Source of the DNA: Candidatus Woesearchaeota archaeon | GTDB lineage: Archaea; Nanobdellota; Nanobdellia; Woesearchaeales; GW2011-AR4 | Direction of reading: 5' to 3' | Assembly: GCA_013330825.1 (NCBI GenBank) | Contig: DUHN01000083.1 | Location: forward strand, 28,153-36,085 | Length of the DNA: 7,933 bases | In this document: piece after piece, positions 1 to 6,782 of the stretch | Position numbering within the stretch: the first letter of the stretch is position 1 | Layout of the letters: every line of letters starts with the position of its first letter | Translations under genes and position numbers: made by a program | Notes under the pieces: generated by a model | Databases searched by the model: none | Seen by the model: only the letters and a program-made list of their open reading frames with translations | What the model was told of the DNA's origin: nothing

Positions 1-726
1 GGGAGGATATCAAGGAACAATGACAATGAGGCCATGTTCACGCTGGAAGGGAAGACGCCCCTCAATCCCAAAGGGGACGAGGAGGTCATCACCTATACGG
101 TGGAAGCCGGCAAGATAGACCCGCAGAGCGAGTCCCATCCTTCCACCATCATCGCCTCGCTGTGCTATCCCTACGAGACGAAGCTGGCCGCTTCCGTGTG
201 CATCGATCCAGATCCCAACAATGTCCGGCCGATAAGGAAGAGCTGCACGGTGCAGGACCTTTCCTACAGTTCCGGCCAGGGGGCGCCGGTCGCGATCACC
301 AAGGTGGAGATCCAGGTGCTCCCGACAGCTTCAGAGGCGGTGAAGCCGCAGTTCCTGATATCCATCGAGAACAAGGGCAAGGGGGAAGTGATGAAGTTCA
401 GCGCCGCTGACGCAGCATGCAGGAGGACCGGGGGGGCACTGACCTACAGGGAATTCAATGCCGTGGAGATGCACGCGACGCTCTCCGGACAGGACCTGGA
501 ATGCTCGCTGCGGAATGAGGCGGTTGCCGATGAGAGCAATCCCAAGCCGGATGCCCAGGAATTCGCGCGGCTCTCCTCAGGGAAGGGCGTGGTGAGGTGC
601 TCGTATCCCGACGACGCCCCTGCCATCGGCAAGGCTGCGGAGAGCTATACCGCGCCGTTCACCATCACCCTGAGCTATGGATACACCCAATCGCTGACGA
701 CTGATTATGCCATCAAGAAACGCTAG
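1..726 (+). CDS. Six-cysteine surface lipoprotein paralog 1 (5'-truncated by window edge)
   Basis: The frame is open to the first base of the window with no stop. The ATG at 34 is therefore probably internal, and roughly 100 N-terminal residues, including any signal peptide, lie off the left edge. What remains (241 aa) is co-linear with the C-terminal two thirds of the next two genes. It shares a GKTP segment, an LCYPY...VCI pair, a QGAPVA(I)TKVE stretch, an IENKGKGEV stretch and a final beta-rich SYGYT segment. Six cysteines fall at visible codons 55, 67, 82, 140, 168 and 200, matching the six in each paralog, which suggests conserved disulfides in an exported beta-rich domain. I recall this LCY...VCI family from DPANN archaeal genomes but know no function for it. 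The last codons overlap the start of the next gene by 20 nt, implying one transcript. Confidence 0.8.
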   Translation, partial: GRISRNNDNEAMFTLEGKTPLNPKGDEEVITYTVEAGKIDPQSESHPSTIIASLCYPYETKLAASVCIDPDPNNVRPIRKSCTVQDLSYSSGQGAPVAITKVEIQVLPTASEAVKPQFLISIENKGKGEVMKFSAADAACRRTGGALTYREFNAVEMHATLSGQDLECSLRNEAVADESNPKPDAQEFARLSSGKGVVRCSYPDDAPAIGKAAESYTAPFTITLSYGYTQSLTTDYAIKKR

Positions 727-1693
727 AGGATGGGTGCATGGATGCGCCATCGTGCTTCTCCTTGCGGCGATAGCGCTCCCGGGCTGCACCAGAGGGAACA
801 GCGTGTCAACCGCAGAGAACATCCGCCAGGGCACGGAGGGAATCGTCCTCTCGTTCCTGAGCACTTACTCCAAGGACATCATCGTTGGCGGCGACCAGAA
901 GGAGGACCTCTTCTTCACCCTCAAGGCGGAGAACAGGGGGGCATATCCCAGCCAGGACGACGGGAATGCGGAAGGCCTCATCTGGCTCAGCGGCTATGAT
1001 CCTGCGGTCATCACCTTCGAATCCCCCTCTCCCGATGCCAGTGTTTCCCTGGGAGAGCTGCAGCTCCGCGGCAAGACGCCGTACAGCCAGGTCGGGGACT
1101 CCAGCATCATAGACTTCAAGGGCACCATCAATGTGGACAAGCTGAACTTTCCCGACGGCAAGTATGCTCCGACCATCCTCGGCAATTTGTGCTACCGGTA
1201 CAAGACCGTGGCGCAGCCGCAGGTGTGCATCGAGAAGGACCCCCTTTCCTTCACCGTGAAGAAGGCGTGCACCGCAGGCGATGTGTCCCTCTCCAGCCAG
1301 GGAGCGCCCATTGCAGTCACCAAGGTCGAGCAGCTCTCCACGGCCACGAAGGCCCAGTTCAAGCTCACGTTCAGGAATGTCGGCAGGGGGATTGTCGTCA
1401 ACCCAGACAAGAGCTGCACGAAAGATGCGATGGCGAGCATCCAGCGCTATGATCTGGACTGGGTGAGGATAGAAAGGATGAGCATCGCCGGGAAGAGGTT
1501 GGCGTGCGGCGGCACGGGCAGCTCGAACGCGGTGCGCCTGGTGGATGGCACGGGGTATGTCACGTGCAGCATCGCCCTCCCGGACATCTATCAGGGGACT
1601 GCCCCTGCGTTTGCCACTCCGCTCGACATCGAGGTTTCCTACCTGTACAAAGATACCATCCAGCAGTCCATCCGCATCGCCAAGATAACATAA
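707..1693 (+). CDS. Six-cysteine surface lipoprotein paralog 2
   Basis: This 328-aa protein has an N-terminal lipoprotein signal: arginines at 4 and 7, a hydrophobic stretch at about 14-24, and a lipobox ending LPGC with the candidate lipidated cysteine at 27. The ATG at 707 is chosen because it supplies the positive n-region; a GTG at 734 would remove it. No Shine-Dalgarno site precedes 707. The start lies inside the previous gene (20-nt overlap), so translation is probably coupled to it. The mature part is beta-rich and starts with a GIVLSF motif, followed by an ENRGAYP segment typical of Ig-like extracellular domains. Cysteines at 162, 174, 188, 237, 267 and 287 are shared with both flanking paralogs. 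It is predicted to sit outside the membrane, lipid-anchored. The molecular function is unknown; a binding or adhesion role is only a guess from architecture. Confidence 0.85.
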   Translation: MPSRNARGWVHGCAIVLLLAAIALPGCTRGNSVSTAENIRQGTEGIVLSFLSTYSKDIIVGGDQKEDLFFTLKAENRGAYPSQDDGNAEGLIWLSGYDPAVITFESPSPDASVSLGELQLRGKTPYSQVGDSSIIDFKGTINVDKLNFPDGKYAPTILGNLCYRYKTVAQPQVCIEKDPLSFTVKKACTAGDVSLSSQGAPIAVTKVEQLSTATKAQFKLTFRNVGRGIVVNPDKSCTKDAMASIQRYDLDWVRIERMSIAGKRLACGGTGSSNAVRLVDGTGYVTCSIALPDIYQGTAPAFATPLDIEVSYLYKDTIQQSIRIAKIT

Positions 1694-1730
1694 GCATGGG
1701 AAATATGGGGAGCGAATGAAAAACCAAACC

Positions 1731-1739
1731 TTTATTAAT
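1731..1739 (+). promoter_or_regulatory. Candidate TATA box for lipoprotein paralog 3
   Basis: TTTATTAAT lies in the 90-nt gap after paralog 2, preceded by a purine-rich GAAAAACC stretch that could act as a BRE. An archaeal initiation distance of about 27 nt from its centre puts the transcription start near 1760. That gives a leader of about 24 nt before the ATG at 1784. It suggests paralog 3 can be transcribed separately from paralogs 1 and 2. Confidence 0.5.
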
Positions 1740-1783
1740 CTCCATGAACAGGGTGACTGTTGAAGAGAGGCGCACGGCATACG

Positions 1784-2776
1784 ATGAGTAAGAGGACATA
1801 CATGAACCCGCTCAAGATTATTCTTGTAGGCATCCTTCTCGCCGTTATTCTAGCGGGCTGCGGCAAGCAGTCCACCCAGACGGGGTCAACCGCCCCTTTC
1901 ATCGGGGGAACGACCGGCCTGGTCATCGATTTCGAGGAGGATTCTCCCCCTGCGGAAGTCACCGATGACGGCTCATACAGCTTCAACACCATCGTACGGC
2001 TTGAGAACCGGGGGGAGTACAAGCTCCAGCCCCAGCAGGTGAGGGTGAGCCTCGAGGGCTTCCTTCCCTCTGACTTCTCCTCCTCAGAGGGGGATCTTAT
2101 CGACAGGCAGCCGTCTGAGATCCTCGAGCCGAGGAGAAGGGACGCCAACGGCAATGTCATTGACGGCACGGTGACGTTCGTCACCATCCCCAGCGAAGGA
2201 AGCTCCCCTCTCGTGCCGAAGAAGTTCACCGGCAATGTCCAGTTCCCCTTCAGGGCCAACGTGTGCTACAAGTACGGCACGACCGCCAATGCGCGCATCT
2301 GCGTGCTGAAGGACCTGCTGAACAAGCAATCGAAGGCCATCTGCGACCCCAACACCGGGAAATCCGTGGCAAGCTCAAGCTCCCCCATCCAGATATCCGG
2401 ATTCAGGGAATCCGTCATCGGCAGGGACAAGATCTCTTTCAGCTTTGACGTCATACATTCCGGCAACGGCAATGTCTTCAAGTCCGACACGGGGGACGCG
2501 GTCTGCCCGAGGGACGCGCGGGAGATGCGCCAGAGTGAGGACCAGGTCTCTGTCCGGGTCGATGCGGAGGGTCTCAACAACCTCAACTGCAACTTCCCCA
2601 CGTCAGGCAACGCAGGGTTTGTGCGCCTCATCTCCGGCAAGAGGACCATCACGTGCACCCTGGACCTCTCCGGGCAGCACAACACCGACTACGAGAAGAT
2701 CATCGACATCTCCGCAGAGTTCAACTACCGCGACTACAAGGACAAGACGGTGCTGGTGAAGCATCTGATTGAATGA
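1784..2776 (+). CDS. Six-cysteine surface lipoprotein paralog 3
   Basis: The 330-aa product has a textbook lipoprotein signal: lysines and arginine near the start, a hydrophobic run of about 14 residues, and lipobox LAGC with the lipidated cysteine at 26. Three starts are possible. They are TTG 1760, with a GGTGA only 3 nt upstream; ATG 1784; and ATG 1802, with AGAGG 6 nt upstream. All keep the lipobox. I chose 1784 because the candidate TATA box places transcription start near 1760. The mature protein aligns with paralog 2 end to end: GTTGLVIDF against GTEGIVLSF, LENRGEY against AENRGAY, and VCYKY...ICV against LCYRY...VCI. Cysteines at 161, 173, 187, 241, 269 and 291 have nearly the same spacing. 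It is predicted to be a lipid-anchored, disulfide-stabilised envelope protein of unknown function. It ends 18 nt before the convergent gene. Confidence 0.87.
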   Translation: MSKRTYMNPLKIILVGILLAVILAGCGKQSTQTGSTAPFIGGTTGLVIDFEEDSPPAEVTDDGSYSFNTIVRLENRGEYKLQPQQVRVSLEGFLPSDFSSSEGDLIDRQPSEILEPRRRDANGNVIDGTVTFVTIPSEGSSPLVPKKFTGNVQFPFRANVCYKYGTTANARICVLKDLLNKQSKAICDPNTGKSVASSSSPIQISGFRESVIGRDKISFSFDVIHSGNGNVFKSDTGDAVCPRDAREMRQSEDQVSVRVDAEGLNNLNCNFPTSGNAGFVRLISGKRTITCTLDLSGQHNTDYEKIIDISAEFNYRDYKDKTVLVKHLIE

Positions 2777-2779
2777 AGG

Positions 2780-2792
2780 CTAGAATTTCTAG
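2780..2792. repeat. Short palindrome in the convergent gap
   Basis: CTAGAATTTCTAG (arms CTAGAA and TTCTAG around a single T) fills most of the 18-nt gap between the two convergent stop codons. It could form only a very short hairpin, so a bidirectional terminator role is weakly supported. A similar CTAGAATTTTAG occurs after rfcS at 6706-6717. Confidence 0.3.
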
Positions 2793-2794
2793 GG

Positions 2795-4786
2795 TTATCG
2801 TGAAGCCTGGGCAGTCTCTTTCCTGTATTTGCCCATCTCTGTTGAAATCAGCGTTCTGAAGAGCCCTCTTTCGTTGACAATCTTGTTCTTTTGGGCAGGG
2901 GCGGTGGTGGCTGGAAGGTCTTCTCCCCTGAACCAGCCATCATTGGAGGACATGAATCTCGTGTATTCGGCCACCATTTCAGCTGTATTGGTTTTGGAAT
3001 AAAATGGGACCACGGCCCCTCCAGTCGGGAAAAGATAGTTGGGTGCCTTGGCAATCCTATTATTTGTATGGTACCCTCTTTCCAGGTCGGGATTCTGGAC
3101 TCTCTCTTCAATGACAGATCCTCCAAGCGATTTGAGGGTCTTCACGAAAGCCTCTTCGAGAGGGGTACTCTGCCGTTCCGTCCTGCCGCCCAATCCAGAA
3201 ACCACATGGCCGAACTCATGCGAGAGGAAGTCTTTTTCGTTGGCCCTCCATGATGGCGGAATAGGATCCGCAACATCGAGTTCCATTATTTTAGCTGAAA
3301 CTTCTGCCTCCCCATTTCTGTAAAACTGATTCGGTTTCCAGAGAACCCTATAAGGAGAGCTTACATAAACAAATGCCTTTACTTCGTCTCCGCTCAACCT
3401 TCTGTCAGCCTCTTCCAAAGAGAGCGTAGAAGGGGCATTTGCCGCTTTGGATGCATAGGTCATTTTTTTGTAGTCGATGTTGAATTTCTCTGACATTTCG
3501 GTGATGCGATCGGCAAAGGTCTCCAGTTCCCGCTGGGAAAAATACCCTTTTGGTTCCCAGCCTTGCTGATAAAGATCCTCCCTCCTTTCCATGATTTTGT
3601 TGTATAAGCTCAGGTGATTGACATAGACACCCTGGTTATTGTCAAAGCTGTAGACTGCCTCTACCTTGATAGGGACTTCCCCAATGCCAATGCGAGCATG
3701 GTAATTTGCCGGAGCTACCGACAGCGGAACAGAGCCATAGGCCTTGTCTCCGGTTGGTTTCTGGCGCACCTCTTTATCGTCAAAAGTGACAAAGTTCCCT
3801 CCATTCTCTATCTCGACCCAGCCGCGCTGCTGCATCGGGGGCATTGACCGCACTTGGGGAGGAAGAATGATACTTCCTTCTTTCATCCCGTTTCCGATAC
3901 GCATGCGGAAAAAATCCTCCTCCCGCAACGAGACATCCATATATGTGGTGCCTTCTCTAAACGTCAACGTGATGTCCTTTCCCTTTGCTTCAAGGCTCTC
4001 TGTCATCTTCACGCATTCCTGGATGCAGCTCTGGCCTGGAAGAAGCAGTTTTGTCGGGTATTGGGAGGACATAAGCACTCCTTCCACTAGCAGGCTCTCT
4101 CCTTTGGTAAGATAGACTTCTCCCTGCCTGATTTCCAGATTCCCCTGCAGGAGAGTTACCTTGCCGAATGCATCGTGTAGTTGCGGCAGCGAGCCATCGC
4201 CTCCCGGTGTCTTCGAGAGCACAAAGGAATCCTTTCCCAGCATTAAGCCGCTCTTGTCGCCCCACGAGGGAACGCCCTTTCCTGATTCGCCTGACGCGGT
4301 AAACATGATGTGCCCTTCCCTGGTGACGATCAGCGTCCCTCCCTTGTAGGCCCCGCTTGCCAAGGTGACCCACTGCCCCAGCGCCCCGTTCGCGATGAGC
4401 ACGCCATCCTTGACCCGCGCGGAAAGATAGACGTCTTTGGCGAATTTCTCGACGTTGGCCCCGTATTTGTCCCTGATGGCCTGCCGCGCGCTCTCCTCGT
4501 TCACCTTGCTTAGGTCATCTATCTTGTCGAAATTGGCCGCAATCTGGTCGGGGGTCAGCTCCTTGCCCCGTCCGGCGTTCATCACCCGCTGGATATCAAG
4601 CTTGTCTGGTGGCACCGCGGAAAGGTCGGCGGCGTCATTTCCGTACTCGAACATCTCCCAGTTCCCCTGGCACGGATCTCCCAATGAGCCGCACGCATAG
4701 GCAACAGGCATGCTCAAGAGAGACAAAACCAGAGACAAAACCAAAAATGCTTTTCTTCCCCAATAACCAGACATATCGTTTACCAT
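2795..4786 (-). CDS. Secreted zinc metallopeptidase (HEFGH) with beta-rich N-terminal region
   Basis: This 663-aa protein opens with a signal peptide: WGRK n-region, a hydrophobic run through about residue 24, then AYA before a cysteine. Residues about 110-340 are rich in short beta strands and glycine turns, suggesting a solenoid or sandwich domain, with a CIQEC cysteine pair inside. The C-terminal third holds SHEFGH (HEFGH at 523-527), the metallopeptidase zinc motif. About 80 residues on is TAEMVAEY (glutamates 603 and 607), a plausible third zinc ligand in the gluzincin style, reminiscent of the HEFGH...AEAF arrangement of anthrax lethal-factor-like (ATLF) domains. That family placement is tentative. 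ATG 4786 is chosen because it follows the upstream stop by one base (TAAGATG). Alternatives are TTG 4807, ATG 4801 and ATG 4774. The substrate is unknown; it presumably acts outside the cytoplasm. GC content drops inside the gene. Confidence 0.85.
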   Translation of the reverse strand: MVNDMSGYWGRKAFLVLSLVLSLLSMPVAYACGSLGDPCQGNWEMFEYGNDAADLSAVPPDKLDIQRVMNAGRGKELTPDQIAANFDKIDDLSKVNEESARQAIRDKYGANVEKFAKDVYLSARVKDGVLIANGALGQWVTLASGAYKGGTLIVTREGHIMFTASGESGKGVPSWGDKSGLMLGKDSFVLSKTPGGDGSLPQLHDAFGKVTLLQGNLEIRQGEVYLTKGESLLVEGVLMSSQYPTKLLLPGQSCIQECVKMTESLEAKGKDITLTFREGTTYMDVSLREEDFFRMRIGNGMKEGSIILPPQVRSMPPMQQRGWVEIENGGNFVTFDDKEVRQKPTGDKAYGSVPLSVAPANYHARIGIGEVPIKVEAVYSFDNNQGVYVNHLSLYNKIMERREDLYQQGWEPKGYFSQRELETFADRITEMSEKFNIDYKKMTYASKAANAPSTLSLEEADRRLSGDEVKAFVYVSSPYRVLWKPNQFYRNGEAEVSAKIMELDVADPIPPSWRANEKDFLSHEFGHVVSGLGGRTERQSTPLEEAFVKTLKSLGGSVIEERVQNPDLERGYHTNNRIAKAPNYLFPTGGAVVPFYSKTNTAEMVAEYTRFMSSNDGWFRGEDLPATTAPAQKNKIVNERGLFRTLISTEMGKYRKETAQASR

Positions 4787-4787
4787 C

Positions 4788-5615
4788 TTATGGTGTCCCA
4801 TGGCCAATGGCGAAGGACAGGTTGTAGGATTGGGCGATGCTGGTGTTGGTTGCGGTTATGGTATAGATGAGCGCGTTGTCAGGATACCTAAATACCTGAA
4901 TGGAGAGGTTTGATCTCTCTGAAAGCTCGAAAAGGCAGCTCATACAGATGCTTACGGGATCCTGAAGGTGCAACGCTGTTATCTCCCCGGCCGCGCCGAG
5001 CATCCTTTCCAGCGGGAATGCGAGCGTGGAGGAGAACCGGCTCACGGACTCTTGCGAATGGCCCTGCGAGATAAGGAGGGGCCAATTGAGGAGGAACGAA
5101 ACGCCCCCTTCAAAGATGGTGACTGCGATCTCCTTTTCTCCTTTCTCAATGGACACCCCCTGATCGTTGAGCGGGGAAAAGTTTCCGACGCAGCTGTCAA
5201 GATGGGCAGATATAGAGCGGGCAAGCTCTGCTTCCATGCGGCTTCTTTCAGGGCTATGATTCGCGACAAGAACATAATAGGGGAACCAGATGTCCTCTGG
5301 ATGCCATGAATCATCTGAAAACTCCTCGCCATAATGGCTGCTTTCGGGGTGAATATAGTTTGCATATACCTCTTTAGCCTGCCAGGAATAATCGGGGGCA
5401 GTATGGTAGCCGCCGTGCTTGCCAATGCTCTGCAAGCCTTCCGCGGCCGCCCTTTCGAGGCATCCCTGGACAAACTGCTTCATCTGCAGCACGGGGAGAT
5501 CTATGATGGCCGGCTCCCTTCCCCCTTCATCGAGCGCGAAAAACAGGAATCCGCCGAAAAGGATAAGGACCGAGAGTATGAGGAAAATGCTCGCCTGCCC
5601 ATCCTTAAAACGCAT
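4788..5615 (-). CDS. Membrane-anchored protein with pilin-like N-terminus, unknown function
   Basis: The 275-aa product starts with a short charged segment, MRFKDGQAS, then a hydrophobic helix (about 10-28), then an extracytoplasmic domain. The GQASIF junction resembles archaeal class III (prepilin) signal peptides with a QxSxE core, but phenylalanine replaces the glutamate, so peptidase processing is uncertain. The segment with C52 followed by AAAEGLQSIGKHGGY (56-70) resembles a family I recall as recurrent in Woesearchaeota and Pacearchaeota, without known function. Other cysteines are C142 and a CMSC pair (224-227). The ATG at 5615 has GAGAGGG 7 nt upstream. The longer open frame to 6032 is only antisense to rfcS. 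The stop is followed one base later by the start of the metallopeptidase gene, so the two are almost certainly co-transcribed and may be functionally linked. Confidence 0.82.
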   Translation of the reverse strand: MRFKDGQASIFLILSVLILFGGFLFFALDEGGREPAIIDLPVLQMKQFVQGCLERAAAEGLQSIGKHGGYHTAPDYSWQAKEVYANYIHPESSHYGEEFSDDSWHPEDIWFPYYVLVANHSPERSRMEAELARSISAHLDSCVGNFSPLNDQGVSIEKGEKEIAVTIFEGGVSFLLNWPLLISQGHSQESVSRFSSTLAFPLERMLGAAGEITALHLQDPVSICMSCLFELSERSNLSIQVFRYPDNALIYTITATNTSIAQSYNLSFAIGHGTP

Positions 5616-5622
5616 GACTTTT

Positions 5623-5629
5623 CCCTCTC
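5623..5629 (-). promoter_or_regulatory. Shine-Dalgarno site of the membrane-anchored protein gene
   Basis: GAGAGGG on the minus strand lies 7 nt before the ATG at 5615. It decides this start over the longer upstream frame and indicates a leadered mRNA. Confidence 0.55.
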
Positions 5630-5635
5630 GGTTAT

Positions 5636-5645
5636 CTTTAAAATG
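5636..5645 (-). promoter_or_regulatory. Candidate TATA box for the minus-strand two-gene unit
   Basis: Minus-strand CATTTTAAAG is the only good TATA-like element upstream of 5615. Its distance would start transcription at or near the ATG itself. This conflicts with the good Shine-Dalgarno site at 5623-5629, so either initiation is a little further upstream or the message is effectively leaderless. Confidence 0.45.
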
Positions 5646-5684
5646 CTTTTGCCCTTTGCCTTTCTTCTGGGTATTCGTCAATAC

Positions 5685-5693
5685 TTTTTTAAA
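5685..5693 (+). promoter_or_regulatory. TATA box for rfcS
   Basis: TTTTTTAAA is centred 27 nt before the rfcS ATG. There is no Shine-Dalgarno sequence in the pyrimidine-rich stretch between them. The spacing predicts transcription starting at the ATG, giving a leaderless mRNA. The element lies in a 100-nt gap shared with the divergent minus-strand unit. Confidence 0.6.
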
Positions 5694-5715
5694 CGCCGTT
5701 CTTGTCCCCCTGCCC

Positions 5716-6681
5716 ATGGCAGAATCGTTCATCTGGACGGAGAAGTACCGCCCTGAGAAATTCTCCGATATCAGGGGACAGAAGGAAATTGTGAAGCGCG
5801 TGAAGGCGCTCGTTGACGGGAAGAACATGCCCCATCTGCTCTTCACCGGGCCGGCGGGAGTGGGCAAGACCACGATGTCGCTGGTGATCGCGAGGCAGCT
5901 CTTCGGCGCGGCGCGGCACCAGAATTTCCTCGAGCTGAACGCGTCCGACGAGCGCGGCATCGACGTGGTGAGGAACAAGGTCAAGGACTTCGCCCGGACC
6001 CGTGCCATTGGCGATGTGCCGTTCAAGATCATCTACCTTGATGAGTGCGACGCCCTGACGCGGGAGGCACAGCAGGCTCTGCGCAGGACCATGGAGAACT
6101 ACACGCAGACGTGCAGGTTCATCCTTTCCGCCAACTACTCATCCAAGATCATCGACCCCATCCAGAGCAGGTGCGCGATCTTCCGGTTCAAGCCGCTGTC
6201 GAAAGAGGAGATTGTGGAGATTGTCGACCACATCGCCAGGCAGGAAAAGCTCAAGATAGACGAGAAGGCGAAGGAAGCCCTGTATCGGGTGTGCGACGGC
6301 GACTGCAGAAGGCTGGAGAACCTGCTGCAGAGCGCGGCCTCGCTGGAGAGCCATATCACGGAGAAGGTCATCTATGAGTTGGCATCTTTTGCGGAGCCGA
6401 AAGAGATCAGAGACGTCCTTGAGCTCGCGCTGAAGCAGAAGTTCATCGATGCGCGCTCCAAGCTGCTGGAGACCATGCTGTCCTACGGACTTGCCGGCAT
6501 CGACGTCATCAAGCAGATCCAGCAGGAGATCGTTTCCCTGCCGATTCCCGAGAGGCAGAAGATGCTGCTGATCGAGAAGTGCGGCGAGGCTGAATTCAGG
6601 ATGACCGAGGGCTCTGACGAGTATCTCCAGCTGGAAGCGTTTTTGGCGAAGGTTGTGCTGGTGGGGAGCGAGAAGGAGTAA
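5716..6681 (+). CDS. rfcS: Replication factor C small subunit (sliding-clamp loader ATPase)
   Basis: This 321-aa AAA+ ATPase has the normal length for archaeal RFC-S. With the large subunit it forms the loader that opens PCNA and places it on primed DNA. Visible landmarks in order are: TEKYRP at 8-13 (the RFC N-terminal box); Walker A GPAGVGKTT at 45-53; Walker B YLDECD at 107-112; the sensor-1 region LSANY at 137-141 (N140); and SRC at 151-153 with the arginine finger R152, which acts in trans on the neighbouring subunit. The C-terminal helical collar follows. No intein interrupts Walker A, although archaeal rfc genes often carry them. Walker B has cysteine where DEAD is usual; the catalytic D and E remain. 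ATG 5716 is fixed by the MAESFIWTEKYRP start and TATA spacing. The partner rfcL is not in this window. Confidence 0.97.
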   Translation: MAESFIWTEKYRPEKFSDIRGQKEIVKRVKALVDGKNMPHLLFTGPAGVGKTTMSLVIARQLFGAARHQNFLELNASDERGIDVVRNKVKDFARTRAIGDVPFKIIYLDECDALTREAQQALRRTMENYTQTCRFILSANYSSKIIDPIQSRCAIFRFKPLSKEEIVEIVDHIARQEKLKIDEKAKEALYRVCDGDCRRLENLLQSAASLESHITEKVIYELASFAEPKEIRDVLELALKQKFIDARSKLLETMLSYGLAGIDVIKQIQQEIVSLPIPERQKMLLIEKCGEAEFRMTEGSDEYLQLEAFLAKVVLVGSEKE

Positions 6682-6686
6682 GGTAT

Positions 6687-6720
6687 TAGAGTAAAATTTG
6701 TAACTCTAGAATTTTAGTTT
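6687..6720 (+). terminator. Candidate terminator after rfcS
   Basis: TAGAGT (6687-6692) can pair with ACTCTA (6703-6708) around a 10-nt AT-rich loop, followed by GAATTTTAGTTT. A weak 6-bp stem with a T-rich tail fits archaeal termination on U-tracts, where the hairpin may be dispensable. Confidence 0.35.
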
Positions 6721-6752
6721 ATTGACAAGTGTGTAACCACCCTATAATAATA

Positions 6753-6760
6753 TTTAAATA
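6753..6760 (+). promoter_or_regulatory. TATA box for the AT-rich broken gene
   Basis: TTTAAATA is a consensus archaeal TATA element, preceded by an AT-rich stretch. Its centre is about 27 nt before the ATG at 6783, with no Shine-Dalgarno between, which predicts a leaderless transcript. Confidence 0.65.
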
Positions 6761-6782
6761 CCTGCCCTACTTTCCTCGATAA

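Noticed and set aside
806..1780. Long minus-strand open frame (324 aa) opposite lipoprotein paralog 2
   Set aside because: It is the antisense shadow of a clearly coding gene with lipobox and conserved cysteines; the predicted protein has no recognisable features.
5419..5715. N-terminal extension of rfcS to 420 aa
   Set aside because: The extension is antisense to the membrane-protein gene. The conserved RFC N-terminus and TATA spacing place the start at 5716.
5616..6032. N-terminal extension of the minus-strand membrane-protein gene to 414 aa
   Set aside because: The extra part is antisense to rfcS and its promoter. The ATG at 5615 has a proper ribosome site and begins the signal-like segment.
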